In this document: positions 9,364 to 19,003 of the stretch, in pieces
How the letters are laid out: each line of letters starts with the position of its first letter
Numbering within the stretch: the first letter of the stretch is position 1
NCBI GenBank assembly: GCA_965200885.1
Contig: OZ241737.1
Span: forward strand, 248,001 to 312,000
Direction of reading: 5' to 3'
From: MPNP01 sp026710155
Lineage (GTDB): Bacteria; Pseudomonadota; Alphaproteobacteria; Rhodobacterales; Rhodobacteraceae
DNA: 64,000 nt
Made by a program: the position numbers and the translations under genes
The notes under the pieces: model-generated
What the model saw: only the letters and a program-made list of their open reading frames with translations
What the model was told of the DNA's origin: nothing
Database searches by the model: none

Positions 9364-10505
9364 TGTTTGTTCTTCCTTCCACCATAGGCATCAAGTACAA
9401 GGCCATGGAAATGATGTACTGCATGTTCGGATTTACCCGAGCCAGCAGGATCATGGACTATTCTGCCCTGGGTAAAGGCAGGTGTGGACATGCCCAGTTG
9501 AACGCTTTCAACCAATGCAATATCCTCTGCCTGAAGAACTTCATCAATATATTTGATGGCTTCAAGTTCCGATTCAACTGGGTCGGCTGTTTCGAAGAAG
9601 AAATCATAGGTTTCATAAGTGTGATCAACATCAACTGGCAGAATGTGCATGACGATAAAATTTCCCCTGCCGGGATATCGCATCAGACAGGTATTCGGCC
9701 ACAACCACCAAACGGCATGGTCCTTGACTGTGGCCTCGGAAACCGAATAGGCTGAATTTGCAATCTTGCCAGCTTCAGCCATATGGCTCGACCATATCCC
9801 ATGGGTTGTTACCTTATAGGTATCCATATCCACCAAGGTACAAAAATCCTTATGAGCTGTCGGGCAGTGGTAGCACTCAAGAAAGTTGTCCACAACATTC
9901 TTCCAATTCGATTTGATGTTGTAGGTAAGCCTGTGTGAAAAGGTCAGGTCTGCCAGGTCAGGGGCCCAAAAATTAATTTCATCAGCAAGAGAGCCTGATT
10001 GTTTCGACAATGATTCCGAATCAGGATCCAGATTGATAAATACAAAATCGCAAAATTCCTCTACCTGAACCGAATCTAGGCAAATGGCACCAAGGTCAAA
10101 ATTTTTCATGCCATCGGTATGTGGTGCTCTGACAAGTTCACCCTTAAGATTGTAAGTCCAGGCATGGTAGGGACAGACTACCCTATTTGTCATGCCTTCT
10201 CCTGTGAGCAGCTTGTGTCCACGATGTTTGCAGACATTATAGAAGGCCCGAAGATTGCCATCAAGATCGCGGCAAATCAGTATGGGGTAATCCCGAATTG
10301 TGGTCGTTACATATGAACCTGGGCTTGCAAGTTTCTCGGCATGACAAACCCATTGCCAGGTTCTGGCGAAAATCACCTTTTTTTCAATTTCAAAAATTTC
10401 TTTCTGGCAATAGGTTTCAGCCCGTAGGGAATGTGACTCTCCAGGTTCCTTTTTCCACCCATGAGAAAGCCATGACAGATCAATCTCGTTCATGGAATCC
10501 AACAT
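9360..10505 (-). CDS. Rieske non-heme iron oxygenase, alpha subunit (betaine/carnitine-like)
   Basis: A 381-residue Rieske oxygenase: C92-K-H94 and C111-PY-H114 bind the [2Fe-2S] cluster; H213 and H218 in LECYHCPTAH bind the mononuclear iron. The bridging residue is Glu210, a Glu as in the 1739-2947 enzyme. An ATG at 10514 is possible, but the GGAGAGG site lies directly against it and is better spaced for ATG 10505. The gene is coupled to the SDR by a 4-base overlap. By family knowledge such Glu-bridged trimeric enzymes demethylate or hydroxylate quaternary amines (glycine betaine, carnitine, stachydrine). With a betaine-type importer 9 kb upstream this is a reasonable guess, not proof. No reductase is nearby. 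Confidence 0.9.
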   Translation of the reverse strand: MLDSMNEIDLSWLSHGWKKEPGESHSLRAETYCQKEIFEIEKKVIFARTWQWVCHAEKLASPGSYVTTTIRDYPILICRDLDGNLRAFYNVCKHRGHKLLTGEGMTNRVVCPYHAWTYNLKGELVRAPHTDGMKNFDLGAICLDSVQVEEFCDFVFINLDPDSESLSKQSGSLADEINFWAPDLADLTFSHRLTYNIKSNWKNVVDNFLECYHCPTAHKDFCTLVDMDTYKVTTHGIWSSHMAEAGKIANSAYSVSEATVKDHAVWWLWPNTCLMRYPGRGNFIVMHILPVDVDHTYETYDFFFETADPVESELEAIKYIDEVLQAEDIALVESVQLGMSTPAFTQGRIVHDPAGSGKSEHAVHHFHGLVLDAYGGRKNKQ

Positions 10506-10605
10506 AGTATTCATCCTCTCCAGATTCAGTTTCTTATATTCCGTATATTAAATAAATCAACAATCAAATCCCAATGTGTCAATTATGATCTTTGTGAATG
10601 ACATG

Positions 10606-11523
10606 TTAATCCTGATACACTCCCTGTTTGGTTATCCTGTTAGGTATCAGAAATTCAACAATGGCTGCAAATATTATGAAAAACGTACCTGCAAATTTGC
10701 TTGGGCCAAATGGTTCGTCCAAAAGGATATAGCTTGATCCTATTCCCGACAGTATTTCCATGGAAAGAAGGAAACTCATCAAGGCAGGTGCGATCAAGGT
10801 GCAGGTCCACAATGATAAGGCAAGCAGTGGGGCAAAGTAAAGTGTTCCTAACAACAATGGCACATAACCATGGGTCAGCAAGGTTTCACCATCAGGAAAA
10901 ACACCCAGCTGGGAACCACCAATCAAGGCTATAAGCACTCCAATCAGGACCGACCCTACAATGGCGATCAGGGCAAGTTGGGGGAATTCTCGCTTTTTCG
11001 TAGGGGATGTGAACAAGAAAGAGATGCCAATGGACCAGCACAAGCCTGAAACAAAAGCCATAAGGTCTCCAATATTTATGGAATCAAAGGATATAACCCA
11101 ATCAAATACAAGAACGACACCCAAAAGGGAGGATCCAATGGCCACTAAGCTTGGCCATCTCCATTTTCTTCCCAAAAACAGGCATTCGATTATGGTGCTC
11201 CATGCTGGGGAAAGGTAAAACAGCAGCACGGCCTTGGCTACCTCAGTAAAGGATATCGCAATGAAAAAAGTCGCAGCCCCAATTCCTACAATGAATGCAC
11301 CTATGGAACTTTTGACTGTCGTTTTTGTAAATCCGGAAATAAATCCCACATACAACACCAGGAATATGGCGGCTCCTATGTTGAGGAATATACCACCCCA
11401 TATTCCATCAAAACCAATCTGATTTACATACCGAACCGGAATCCAGCCCAACCCCCAAACCAATGCAACAAAAAAGGCACATAATTCAGGTATGCGCCGA
11501 TTTGATCTAATTTCCATTCCCAT
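10606..11523 (-). CDS. EamA/DMT-superfamily transporter
   Basis: About 305 residues with ten predicted hydrophobic helices in two EamA repeats, typical of drug/metabolite exporters of the inner membrane. The first repeat begins at LCAFFVALVWGLGWIPVRYV, and the second covers the region after FTSPTKKREF. ATG 11523 is preferred over a TTG at 11529. It lies just upstream of the Rieske-SDR pair on the same strand (about 100 bases apart) and may belong to that unit. The substrate cannot be read from the sequence. Confidence 0.88.
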   Translation of the reverse strand: MGMEIRSNRRIPELCAFFVALVWGLGWIPVRYVNQIGFDGIWGGIFLNIGAAIFLVLYVGFISGFTKTTVKSSIGAFIVGIGAATFFIAISFTEVAKAVLLFYLSPAWSTIIECLFLGRKWRWPSLVAIGSSLLGVVLVFDWVISFDSINIGDLMAFVSGLCWSIGISFLFTSPTKKREFPQLALIAIVGSVLIGVLIALIGGSQLGVFPDGETLLTHGYVPLLLGTLYFAPLLALSLWTCTLIAPALMSFLLSMEILSGIGSSYILLDEPFGPSKFAGTFFIIFAAIVEFLIPNRITKQGVYQD

Positions 11524-11754
11524 TCTCAAGATAATTGCAAGAATTCAAAACCAATAAGGCATTCAGGTCAACGAATTATTGGCTTAAGACCATCATTTCT
11601 GTCAATGGGAATTTCCACAAAATTGACCTTAAAAAAGAGGATTTTTTTTCTTAACATTTTTTGGTGTGCCAATATTTGACCCCTTCATCAGGTCTTGGAC
11701 TAAAAGCAGGTCCCGATTGGTACCATTTTGGTAATTGAACCAAAGGCAGGGAAC

Positions 11755-13530
11755 TTACTTCTTGACAACCCTCAATCCAAGGTCTCTCAAGGCTTCATTT
11801 GTTGGTACAGAAGGAGCGCCCAGCATCAGGTCTTCAGCTCTTTGGTTAAGGGGGAATAAAATGACTTCCCGAATGTTCTCCTGATTGGTCAGCAACATGA
11901 TGATGCGGTCAATCCCCGGAGCTATACCTGCATGCGGTGGAGCGCCGTATCGGAAGGCATTGACCATGCCACTGAAATTTGTATCCACAAAATCCTTGTC
12001 GTAACCGACAATCTCGAAAACCTTGTAGAGGATTTCCAACTTATGGTTTCGAACCGCTCCCGAAGATAACTCAACGCCGTTGCAAACAATGTCATATTGA
12101 TATCCCAGAACAGCCAGTGGATCGTTGTTTTCCAATGCTTCCAATTCACCTTGCGGCATGGAAAATGGATTGTGCGAAAAGTCAAGTTCACCAGTCTCCT
12201 CATCCCGTTCAAAAAGAGGAAAATCCTTTATCCAGCACAATTCAAACCGATCCCTGTCAATCAGGTTCAACTCATTCGCCATGACATCCCTTGCCTTGGC
12301 CGCAACATGTACAAAACCGGATGGCTTGCCACCCAGGAAAAAGGCCGAATCACCTGCATCCAGACCAAGCTGTTGCCTGATGGCTTCGGTTCGATCGGTA
12401 CCGATGTTATTCGCCAATGGCCCTGCACCGACAACCTTGCCGTCTTCAACCCGCCAAAAAATATATCCCATGCCAGGCAAACCCTCACCTTGGGCAAAGG
12501 AGTTCATCCTGTCACAGAATCTTCGACTGCCGCCACCCGGTGCAGGAATAGCCCTGATTTCATTACCTTTCACCTTCAGTAGATTGGCAAAAATCCGAAA
12601 TCCTGATTCCTTGAAATGCTCACTGACAATCTGCATTTTTATCGGGTTCCTCAAATCGGGCTTGTCAGTCCCGTAGGTCAGCATTGCTTCCCTGTAGGTG
12701 ATCTGTGGAAACTCCTTGGTTACAGGTTTGCCGCCGCCAAATTCCTCGAAGACACCCCGCATTACAGGCTCGATTTCCCTGAATACATCCTCCTGTGTGG
12801 CAAAACTCATTTCGACATCGAGCTGATAGAACTCTCCAGGTGACCGGTCAGCCCTGGGATCTTCATCACGAAAACATGGCGAGATTTGGAAATAGCGATC
12901 AAAACCGGCAATCATGATCAACTGCTTGAACTGCTGGGGGGCTTGAGGGAGGGCATAGAAATTTCCCGGGTGAAGTCTGGAAGGTACCAGAAAGTCCCTG
13001 GCTCCTTCCGGTGAAGAAGCGGTGAGAATGGGTGTCTGGAAATCCATGAAACCTTGGCTCTCCATCCTATTGCGTATCCAGGATATCACCTTGGAGCGTA
13101 AAACAATCCGATCATGCAGGCTTTGGCGTCGCAAGTCGATAAAACGGTATTTCAGCCTTGTCTCCTCGGGATAATCAGGTTCTCCAAAGACTGGCAGGGG
13201 AAGGTCTTCAGCGGCACCAAGTATTTCCAGTTTCCTGATGAATACCTCAATCTCGCCAGTGGAAATCTTGCTGTTGACAAGTTCTGGATCCCTCAATCTG
13301 ACTTCACCTTCAATGCATATGACAAATTCTGCCTTGAGTTGTTCCACATCGGTGAAGGCCTCACTGTCCGGATCTGCCAATACCTGTGTGATGCCGTAGT
13401 GATCTCGCAGGTCAACAAAGAGGACCCCACCATGATCCCTGATCCGGTGAACCCAACCAGAAAGACGAACAGTCTCGTCGCTCTGGCTACGGTTCAATTC
13501 TGCGCAGGTATGCGTTCGATATTTATGCAT
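11755..13530 (-). CDS. aspS: Aspartyl-tRNA synthetase
   Basis: A 591-residue class II synthetase of bacterial type that charges tRNA-Asp (or tRNA-Asp and tRNA-Asn if non-discriminating). It has an N-terminal OB-fold anticodon-binding domain (SGWVHRIRDHGGVLFVDLRD), motif 2 FRDEDPRADRSPGEF, the bacterial GAD insertion, and motif 3 near GIAPGIDRIIMLL. ATG 13530 follows a GAGGATTTG site with good spacing; the TTG one codon earlier is less likely. Translated from its own promoter region; the upstream gap (13531-13776, to acxC) shows no gene. Confidence 0.97.
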   Translation of the reverse strand: MHKYRTHTCAELNRSQSDETVRLSGWVHRIRDHGGVLFVDLRDHYGITQVLADPDSEAFTDVEQLKAEFVICIEGEVRLRDPELVNSKISTGEIEVFIRKLEILGAAEDLPLPVFGEPDYPEETRLKYRFIDLRRQSLHDRIVLRSKVISWIRNRMESQGFMDFQTPILTASSPEGARDFLVPSRLHPGNFYALPQAPQQFKQLIMIAGFDRYFQISPCFRDEDPRADRSPGEFYQLDVEMSFATQEDVFREIEPVMRGVFEEFGGGKPVTKEFPQITYREAMLTYGTDKPDLRNPIKMQIVSEHFKESGFRIFANLLKVKGNEIRAIPAPGGGSRRFCDRMNSFAQGEGLPGMGYIFWRVEDGKVVGAGPLANNIGTDRTEAIRQQLGLDAGDSAFFLGGKPSGFVHVAAKARDVMANELNLIDRDRFELCWIKDFPLFERDEETGELDFSHNPFSMPQGELEALENNDPLAVLGYQYDIVCNGVELSSGAVRNHKLEILYKVFEIVGYDKDFVDTNFSGMVNAFRYGAPPHAGIAPGIDRIIMLLTNQENIREVILFPLNQRAEDLMLGAPSVPTNEALRDLGLRVVKK

Positions 13531-13776
13531 CAAATCCTCATGAAAAAATCAATTGCACCAATTTGCATAATCAAGATAAGTTCTCAATCAGGTACCCGTT
13601 CACTTGTTCAATGAGAATTCTTTGATTGAAAAAGGAGAAACACCGTAATACCCAAAGGATAACTAAGGTTTACCAACCTGAATTACCCATTTCCAATTTT
13701 GAAATTAGTCAATTAATCCCAAATTGTCGGCTTTCAATAACTGGTGTTGATTTTCTTCCCTTGAGGCAATCCACTT

Positions 13777-14262
13777 TTACAATGGATGATTCAGCCACTG
13801 ACTGTAAAATCCTTCCAGGTCGGGACAGAAATCAAAGGTTATGGGATAACCGGGTGAACAGGCCTCGACTTCCAGCAGTGTTCCGCACCCCGGACAGATG
13901 AATTCACGAATTTCCATCCAGGAGGGATCACAGACATCGGCATGGAGATAAATTCCTTCGAGTTCCTCCACAGTGTTTCTAACCCGAAGAACAGCCTGAA
14001 ACTTCCAGTTTTTCCTGTAATCTCCAAATTCATGACCACAGCTGCATTTCACAATGCGCTGTTTCCCCTTTTGGACAATGAACAGATGTTCTCCGATCGG
14101 CAGGAGGATTTTTTCATCCCATTCAACCTTGTCCTGATAGATTTCCAGAATCTTGAAAAACCTGTCCCTGTCCTTGTAGGAACTCATCAGATTTTTTGTC
14201 TGTGGCCAAGGCAGTTGTCCATCGAGAAGAAGCCTGTATTCCTCCCTTTGCCGGTTATTCAT
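13777..14262 (-). CDS. acxC: Acetone carboxylase-like gamma subunit
   Basis: A 161-residue protein matching the small gamma subunit of acetone carboxylase (known size about 168 residues). It has two Cys pairs, C73-S-C75 and C123-PG-C126, which look like a zinc-ribbon site. It is the last gene of acxABC and its start overlaps the end of acxB by 8 bases, so translation is coupled. A gamma subunit separates this operon from ordinary hydantoinase/5-oxoprolinase pairs, which lack it. The natural substrate may be acetone or another ketone. Confidence 0.8.
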   Translation of the reverse strand: MNNRQREEYRLLLDGQLPWPQTKNLMSSYKDRDRFFKILEIYQDKVEWDEKILLPIGEHLFIVQKGKQRIVKCSCGHEFGDYRKNWKFQAVLRVRNTVEELEGIYLHADVCDPSWMEIREFICPGCGTLLEVEACSPGYPITFDFCPDLEGFYSQWLNHPL

Positions 14263-16471
14263 TGCTCAAGTCCACCTGTTCATTCTGAGGATAGGCGAAA
14301 CCATTTTCAAGTTGCCAGAATGCTCTGAATTCCTGGGCAAACTCCTCCGAAAGATCCATGGCCGCACGATACATTTTTAGAACCTCCGGTGAGAAATCAC
14401 CCTGCTTCACCTTGTCTTTTTCAGACTCATACCATTCCATCACAGGTACAGCGTCCTGAAGTCTTTCTGTTCTCAATCTCTTTCTTGTCTTTTGCGTTTG
14501 TGAAAAATCGATCTCCAACGTTTCATCATCAATGGTTCCCTTGAACCTTATACCATGGACCCTTTCGCCATGAATTTGTGAGGAATGGCCTTGGATGATA
14601 TCATCCAGAACAAGTACGGGATCCCTTTCGAGTGGATCACCATAACCCCCTCCACCATTATAGGAATGGGTGAAAATATCCCCTTCCTTCATCGGTGCGG
14701 CAATGTGAGGTCCTTCAATGATCTGCTGATTGCCCTGATAAAATTGTTCCAAATCATTCTGATCCAATCCCGTGGAATGGGCCAGAGGTCTGCGCTGTTC
14801 AACTCGTTGATAGATATTGGAATTTCGAACGACCCTGTGCTTCTGGCAAGTTGGTGCCGGATACCCTCCACACATACCGGCATTGTCAAAGACCCTCGAG
14901 GAATGTTCTGAAGTTACAATCCTGACTTCCGGTGATTTATTGATCACCCAGGTCGACATGAAAGCATTGCCTCCTCGGTATTTTCCAGCTCCTCCGGAAT
15001 TGGGAAGAATGGATCGGCCCAAATAGACCATTGGCATGTCCAATTCCCAGATTTCAATATTGCCCATGTCCGACTCGGGGTTCCATCCAACATAGGCAGT
15101 ATCAAGGCCATCCTTGATGGCCAAGGCCCCCGAACCGGCTGCAGCACATTCAAAGTGAGCTATGCCAAATGGTTTGCCGTATTGGCTAATACCTCCCATT
15201 TCAATCATGGGGCTGTTGACCTGACCGACAAAAACCTCTTCCAGGAAACCACGTGCCAAAAATCCTCGCGAGAGCATTCTTTGAAAGGCCCCATAGGCAG
15301 GCAACAGCAGTGCCCAGGACGTTGCAGTTGCACAGAATTCACTGTCGGGATTGGTCCAGGTGCCCCTGGGCAATTTCAATTGCGTTGCCAGCCAGGCACC
15401 ATCATTGACCAGACCTTCAAAATTCATATGCTGGGTAAGGGTAACAAACATGCCCCCATCCATTCCTGCTGGAGTACAATTCATGGAATGATACCCCCAG
15501 GGTTGTGCCCCCTCAAAATCCACTACGATCTTGCCATCCAGTTCGATGTCCATCTTCAAAGGGATCGAATAGAGCCAATCAGGGTCTCCCAGCGGTTGGA
15601 ACCCTGGTTTGCCCTTCGTGACATGACCATAAAAGGTGTTGGACCGGTAGGTACCCGGAACGGTTAGTTGCCTTACTCTGGCCAATTGGGTACGTCTACC
15701 TTCCTCGATAAATTCCTTGGAAATCCTTTTGTAGAAATCGACACCAATCTCATCGATCAATTCCAATACCCTGTCCCGCATTGAGAAACAGGCTGCAACC
15801 TTGGCCTGTTCATCCAGAATCCAATAAATGGGCATTCTGAGATTGCGTTCGCATCTGATGACATAATCACGCCGAATCCTGTCATTGAGGCCAATCTTTT
15901 CGGCACAGATGAACAACCCTTCGCCGAATCTCTCCTGAGCCAGAGCTACATCACCACCCGGTGTTATGCCACCTGCTTCCAGCTCATGACAAACTGCCCC
16001 CGCCCATCCGACCAGCTCACCCTCATGGAAAATGGGTACAACATCCATGACATCCGGGACCTGAACGGTTCCTATGAAGGCATCGTTGTTGGCGAAAATA
16101 TCACCAGGATTTATTCCTGGATCATGCTCGTAGTCATTTCTGATCATCCACTTGATGAACCTGCTCATCGTATGGACATGAACCATTATTCCATTGGAGA
16201 TGGCGACCGCATCCCCTTCCGGAGTGTAAATGGCAGCAACCATTTCACCAACTTCCCGTACTCCAGGGGATGCTGAAATACGACGGGCTATTTCCCTGGC
16301 CGAAACACAACCGGCCCGCAATTTCATGTGGATTGTTTCAAATTTCAGGGGATCCATATCCCTGCATTCCAAGGTTGTAATACCGTCATAACACCCGGTC
16401 TCGGCCAACATCGTCTTGCTTTCCTCCAAGCGCTTCCGCAAGACGGAATTCAATGAATTGGCCTCAGTCAT
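14255..16471 (-). CDS. acxB: Acetone carboxylase-like alpha subunit (hydantoinase B/HyuB family)
   Basis: A 738-residue HyuB-family protein. In characterised acetone carboxylases this subunit is about 775 residues and holds the Mn-dependent carboxylation site; this one is somewhat shorter. N-terminal RKRLEESKTMLAETGCYDGI and the acidic, His-rich middle (GDIFANNDAFIGTVQVPDV) are typical. The gene sits between acxA (3-base gap) and acxC (8-base overlap) in one transcription unit. It probably carboxylates a ketone at the expense of ATP together with AcxA. A hydantoinase activity (N-methylhydantoin, for example) cannot be excluded from sequence alone. Confidence 0.82.
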   Translation of the reverse strand: MTEANSLNSVLRKRLEESKTMLAETGCYDGITTLECRDMDPLKFETIHMKLRAGCVSAREIARRISASPGVREVGEMVAAIYTPEGDAVAISNGIMVHVHTMSRFIKWMIRNDYEHDPGINPGDIFANNDAFIGTVQVPDVMDVVPIFHEGELVGWAGAVCHELEAGGITPGGDVALAQERFGEGLFICAEKIGLNDRIRRDYVIRCERNLRMPIYWILDEQAKVAACFSMRDRVLELIDEIGVDFYKRISKEFIEEGRRTQLARVRQLTVPGTYRSNTFYGHVTKGKPGFQPLGDPDWLYSIPLKMDIELDGKIVVDFEGAQPWGYHSMNCTPAGMDGGMFVTLTQHMNFEGLVNDGAWLATQLKLPRGTWTNPDSEFCATATSWALLLPAYGAFQRMLSRGFLARGFLEEVFVGQVNSPMIEMGGISQYGKPFGIAHFECAAAGSGALAIKDGLDTAYVGWNPESDMGNIEIWELDMPMVYLGRSILPNSGGAGKYRGGNAFMSTWVINKSPEVRIVTSEHSSRVFDNAGMCGGYPAPTCQKHRVVRNSNIYQRVEQRRPLAHSTGLDQNDLEQFYQGNQQIIEGPHIAAPMKEGDIFTHSYNGGGGYGDPLERDPVLVLDDIIQGHSSQIHGERVHGIRFKGTIDDETLEIDFSQTQKTRKRLRTERLQDAVPVMEWYESEKDKVKQGDFSPEVLKMYRAAMDLSEEFAQEFRAFWQLENGFAYPQNEQVDLSNE

Positions 16472-16474
16472 GAA

Positions 16475-18625
16475 TCAACCTTCGCTCTGGTGCCGATAAT
16501 GGAGCATGGACCACTCATCCATGAATACTTCATCTCCCGGATGAATGACAAGTGTCGTTGCCGGATGCTCAATGATGGCCGGTCCCCTGATTTCATTTCC
16601 GGGTAGAATTTCATCCATTTCCCAAAGCAGCGTCTTTTCCCACCTGCCGTTGAAATAAACTTTTCGATGCCCCTTGCAAGTCCGTTCTTCGGGTTTGGAT
16701 TTGCCCAATCTTGCTTTCTTGAGGCGGGGCTTGATTTTTTCTACCGAAGCAATCATCCCCATTTCCATCACCGAAACACTGGTCTGTCCATAATCCGATA
16801 CGCTTCGGTTGATGTTCCTGTAGATATTTCTGAAGGTCGAAATAACCAGGTCAAATTCATCTGCACCATTGATTTTATCAATCGGGGAATACACTTCCAC
16901 ATCTTCAAGTTGACCTGTATACCGCATGAGCAGAAAGGGTTGGAAACCTATCTTGTCAGCTGAATGGCCTTCGGAAACCATTTGTTCCAGTGCCTTGTTT
17001 TTCAAATCATCCCAAATATTGTTGATGGTGAAAACCGCTTCCTGAAGGTCCGTGAAGGGAGTATCCAGGGGAATATCCAAATGGACGGATCGACTGAACC
17101 GTTTTTGAAAATCAGCGGTTGTGCATCCGAATGCCGAGAAGGCCGCTGCGAACTGAAACGTAATGATGTCCTTGAAGCCAATTCCCCGGCTGTAACCTCC
17201 CAGATGAAGCGGTCCTGAACCACCGTAGGACAGCAGGGTGTATTCAGAGGGGTGTATGCCCTGAGCCGATAGCAGTCTTCGAAGGGCAACCCCAGCCTCA
17301 GAATCCAGCATATTGATCATGCCCTCAGCCACATCGTAAACATTATCCACACCGAGTAAATCCACACAGGTTTCCTTGAACTTTTCATAAGCCAGGTCAA
17401 CATTCAATGTGACTTTTCCACCCAGAAAATAATACGGGTTCAACCTTCCCAGAATGGCATTGCAATCGCAAATGGTCGGAACAAGATTTCCCTTGTCAAA
17501 ACAGATTGGTCCAGGTTCGGAACCTGCACTTTCAGGACCCAGACTCACCTTTTTGGTCAAGGGATCCACCTTGACATGCATCCCGGCACCAGCACCAATG
17601 GTATCCATGGCTATCAGGGGCAGGTTTAGTTTGAATCTGCCGATCAAGGGCTCCTGATCAATCCTGATTTGCCCCTTGGAAATTATTCCCATATCAAAAC
17701 TGGTTCCTCCCAAATCCGAAACCACAAGGGAATCATTTTTGATTATCTGGCTTATGTACCTGGCACCAAGAACGCCACCAATGGGACCTGATACCATTGT
17801 TTCATGGAGATTCGGGTGATTGATTGAAGTCAGTCCTCCAAAGGATTGAAGTGTTTGCACACCATACCTGTAGCCATTTTCCCTGGCGGCCTTTTCAATA
17901 CTCTTCAGTTGTTTTCTTCCCCCGCCTGTAGCATAGGCCTCAATCAAAAGTGAATTCAACCTTGATTGTTCCCTTATTACCGGTCTGACCTGATGACTGC
18001 ACAGCAATTCGGTTTTGGCCTTTCGACGTAAAAGAATGGTTCTGGCTATCTCTTCGGCCAGAATTTCATGTGAGGGGTTGACCTGGGAAAAAAGGAAGCA
18101 GATGCAGATGACTTCGACTTCCTTTTCCACCAATGTATTGACAGCCTGCTCAACCTCGTGTTCATACAAGGGGATGATCTCATCTCCCATATGATCCATT
18201 CGTCCAGTGACGCCATGGGTATTTCGGCGGGCAACCAAAGGGGGAGGATGGTGATGGGTAACAGCATGCAGCCGGTCTGCATAGGAATAATCCCCCCATG
18301 ATTGAAGGCCCCTCCCCATCAGGACCATATCCTCGATACCCTTGTTGGTAATAAGGCCAATGTTGCGCCCTGTTCGCGAGAGGAGTACATTCAACATCCC
18401 AGTACCGGTGTAAAGTACAACCTCTACACTGGCAAACATGTCCTCGATTGCTATTCCCCGGTAGTCAGAAGCTTCGATTGCCGATTCAAGAAACCCTATG
18501 GATTCGAGTTGCGGGGTTGTGGCTGCCTTACCTATGGTGAAAGTTCCATATTCATCCACCAAAATGGTATCAGTCATAGTGCCACCGGCATCAATTCCCG
18601 CTACAACTGGTCGGGCTGATTTCAT
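16475..18625 (-). CDS. acxA: Acetone carboxylase-like beta subunit (hydantoinase A/HyuA family)
   Basis: A 716-residue HyuA-family protein, practically the same length as characterised AcxA (about 717). It has ASKHA-type nucleotide-binding loops: GIDAGGTMTDTI near the N-terminus and DLGGTSFDMG mid-protein. This subunit phosphorylates bicarbonate and substrate with ATP. First gene of the acxABC operon; its ribosome-binding site is weak ('aagaaATG'). The 378-base gap upstream, to the transporter genes, contains a MITE copy at 18803-18941. Regulation is not visible: no NtrC-type activator gene is adjacent, unlike known acx operons. Confidence 0.83.
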   Translation of the reverse strand: MKSARPVVAGIDAGGTMTDTILVDEYGTFTIGKAATTPQLESIGFLESAIEASDYRGIAIEDMFASVEVVLYTGTGMLNVLLSRTGRNIGLITNKGIEDMVLMGRGLQSWGDYSYADRLHAVTHHHPPPLVARRNTHGVTGRMDHMGDEIIPLYEHEVEQAVNTLVEKEVEVICICFLFSQVNPSHEILAEEIARTILLRRKAKTELLCSHQVRPVIREQSRLNSLLIEAYATGGGRKQLKSIEKAARENGYRYGVQTLQSFGGLTSINHPNLHETMVSGPIGGVLGARYISQIIKNDSLVVSDLGGTSFDMGIISKGQIRIDQEPLIGRFKLNLPLIAMDTIGAGAGMHVKVDPLTKKVSLGPESAGSEPGPICFDKGNLVPTICDCNAILGRLNPYYFLGGKVTLNVDLAYEKFKETCVDLLGVDNVYDVAEGMINMLDSEAGVALRRLLSAQGIHPSEYTLLSYGGSGPLHLGGYSRGIGFKDIITFQFAAAFSAFGCTTADFQKRFSRSVHLDIPLDTPFTDLQEAVFTINNIWDDLKNKALEQMVSEGHSADKIGFQPFLLMRYTGQLEDVEVYSPIDKINGADEFDLVISTFRNIYRNINRSVSDYGQTSVSVMEMGMIASVEKIKPRLKKARLGKSKPEERTCKGHRKVYFNGRWEKTLLWEMDEILPGNEIRGPAIIEHPATTLVIHPGDEVFMDEWSMLHYRHQSEG

Positions 18626-18802
18626 TTCTTGAAACTATACTCTAACAATTGGATTGGTACACATCTGGATTCCATGTTTTGTCTGCTGAAGGAATAATTT
18701 ACTTTTTCATTTATTGGAAGAGGTTTCTGAACCAAGGGGATGAAATTTATATTGCGATTATCTTTACTGCTAAAACCCCTATGATATAGCATTTTAACCT
18801 GA

Positions 18803-18941
18803 GAGCCTGAATCATAAGCCACAAAAACAATAAAAATGATGCTCTTCACCCTGAAATTCAGAACCGACTTGGAACAAAAAATGGTTTCTTTGCTGGAAAT
18901 GTATTGAATGTGCTACATTTTTCGACTTGTGGAACAGGCTC
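18803..18941 (+). repeat. MITE-like element, family 'GAGCCTGAATCATAAGTC', copy 2
   Basis: 139 bases bounded by GAGCCTGAATCATAAGCCAC and, inverted, GAGCCTGTTCCACAAGTC. The interior matches the copy at 41993-42133 closely (caataaaaatgatgct, caccctgaaattca, aaatgtattgaat). It sits between the acxA start and the permease gene, where it could affect the acx promoter. Confidence 0.7.
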
Positions 18942-19003
18942 TTGGAAATATTGAGGGCACCGTAGGGACATTTATAAGGAATACAAAAGGAGAAGGAAAT
19001 AAT

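Noticed and set aside
13534..13776. Possible tRNA gene or small RNA between aspS and acxC
   Set aside because: No cloverleaf, no conserved TPsiC-like GGTTCGA block and no hairpin-plus-T-run was seen.
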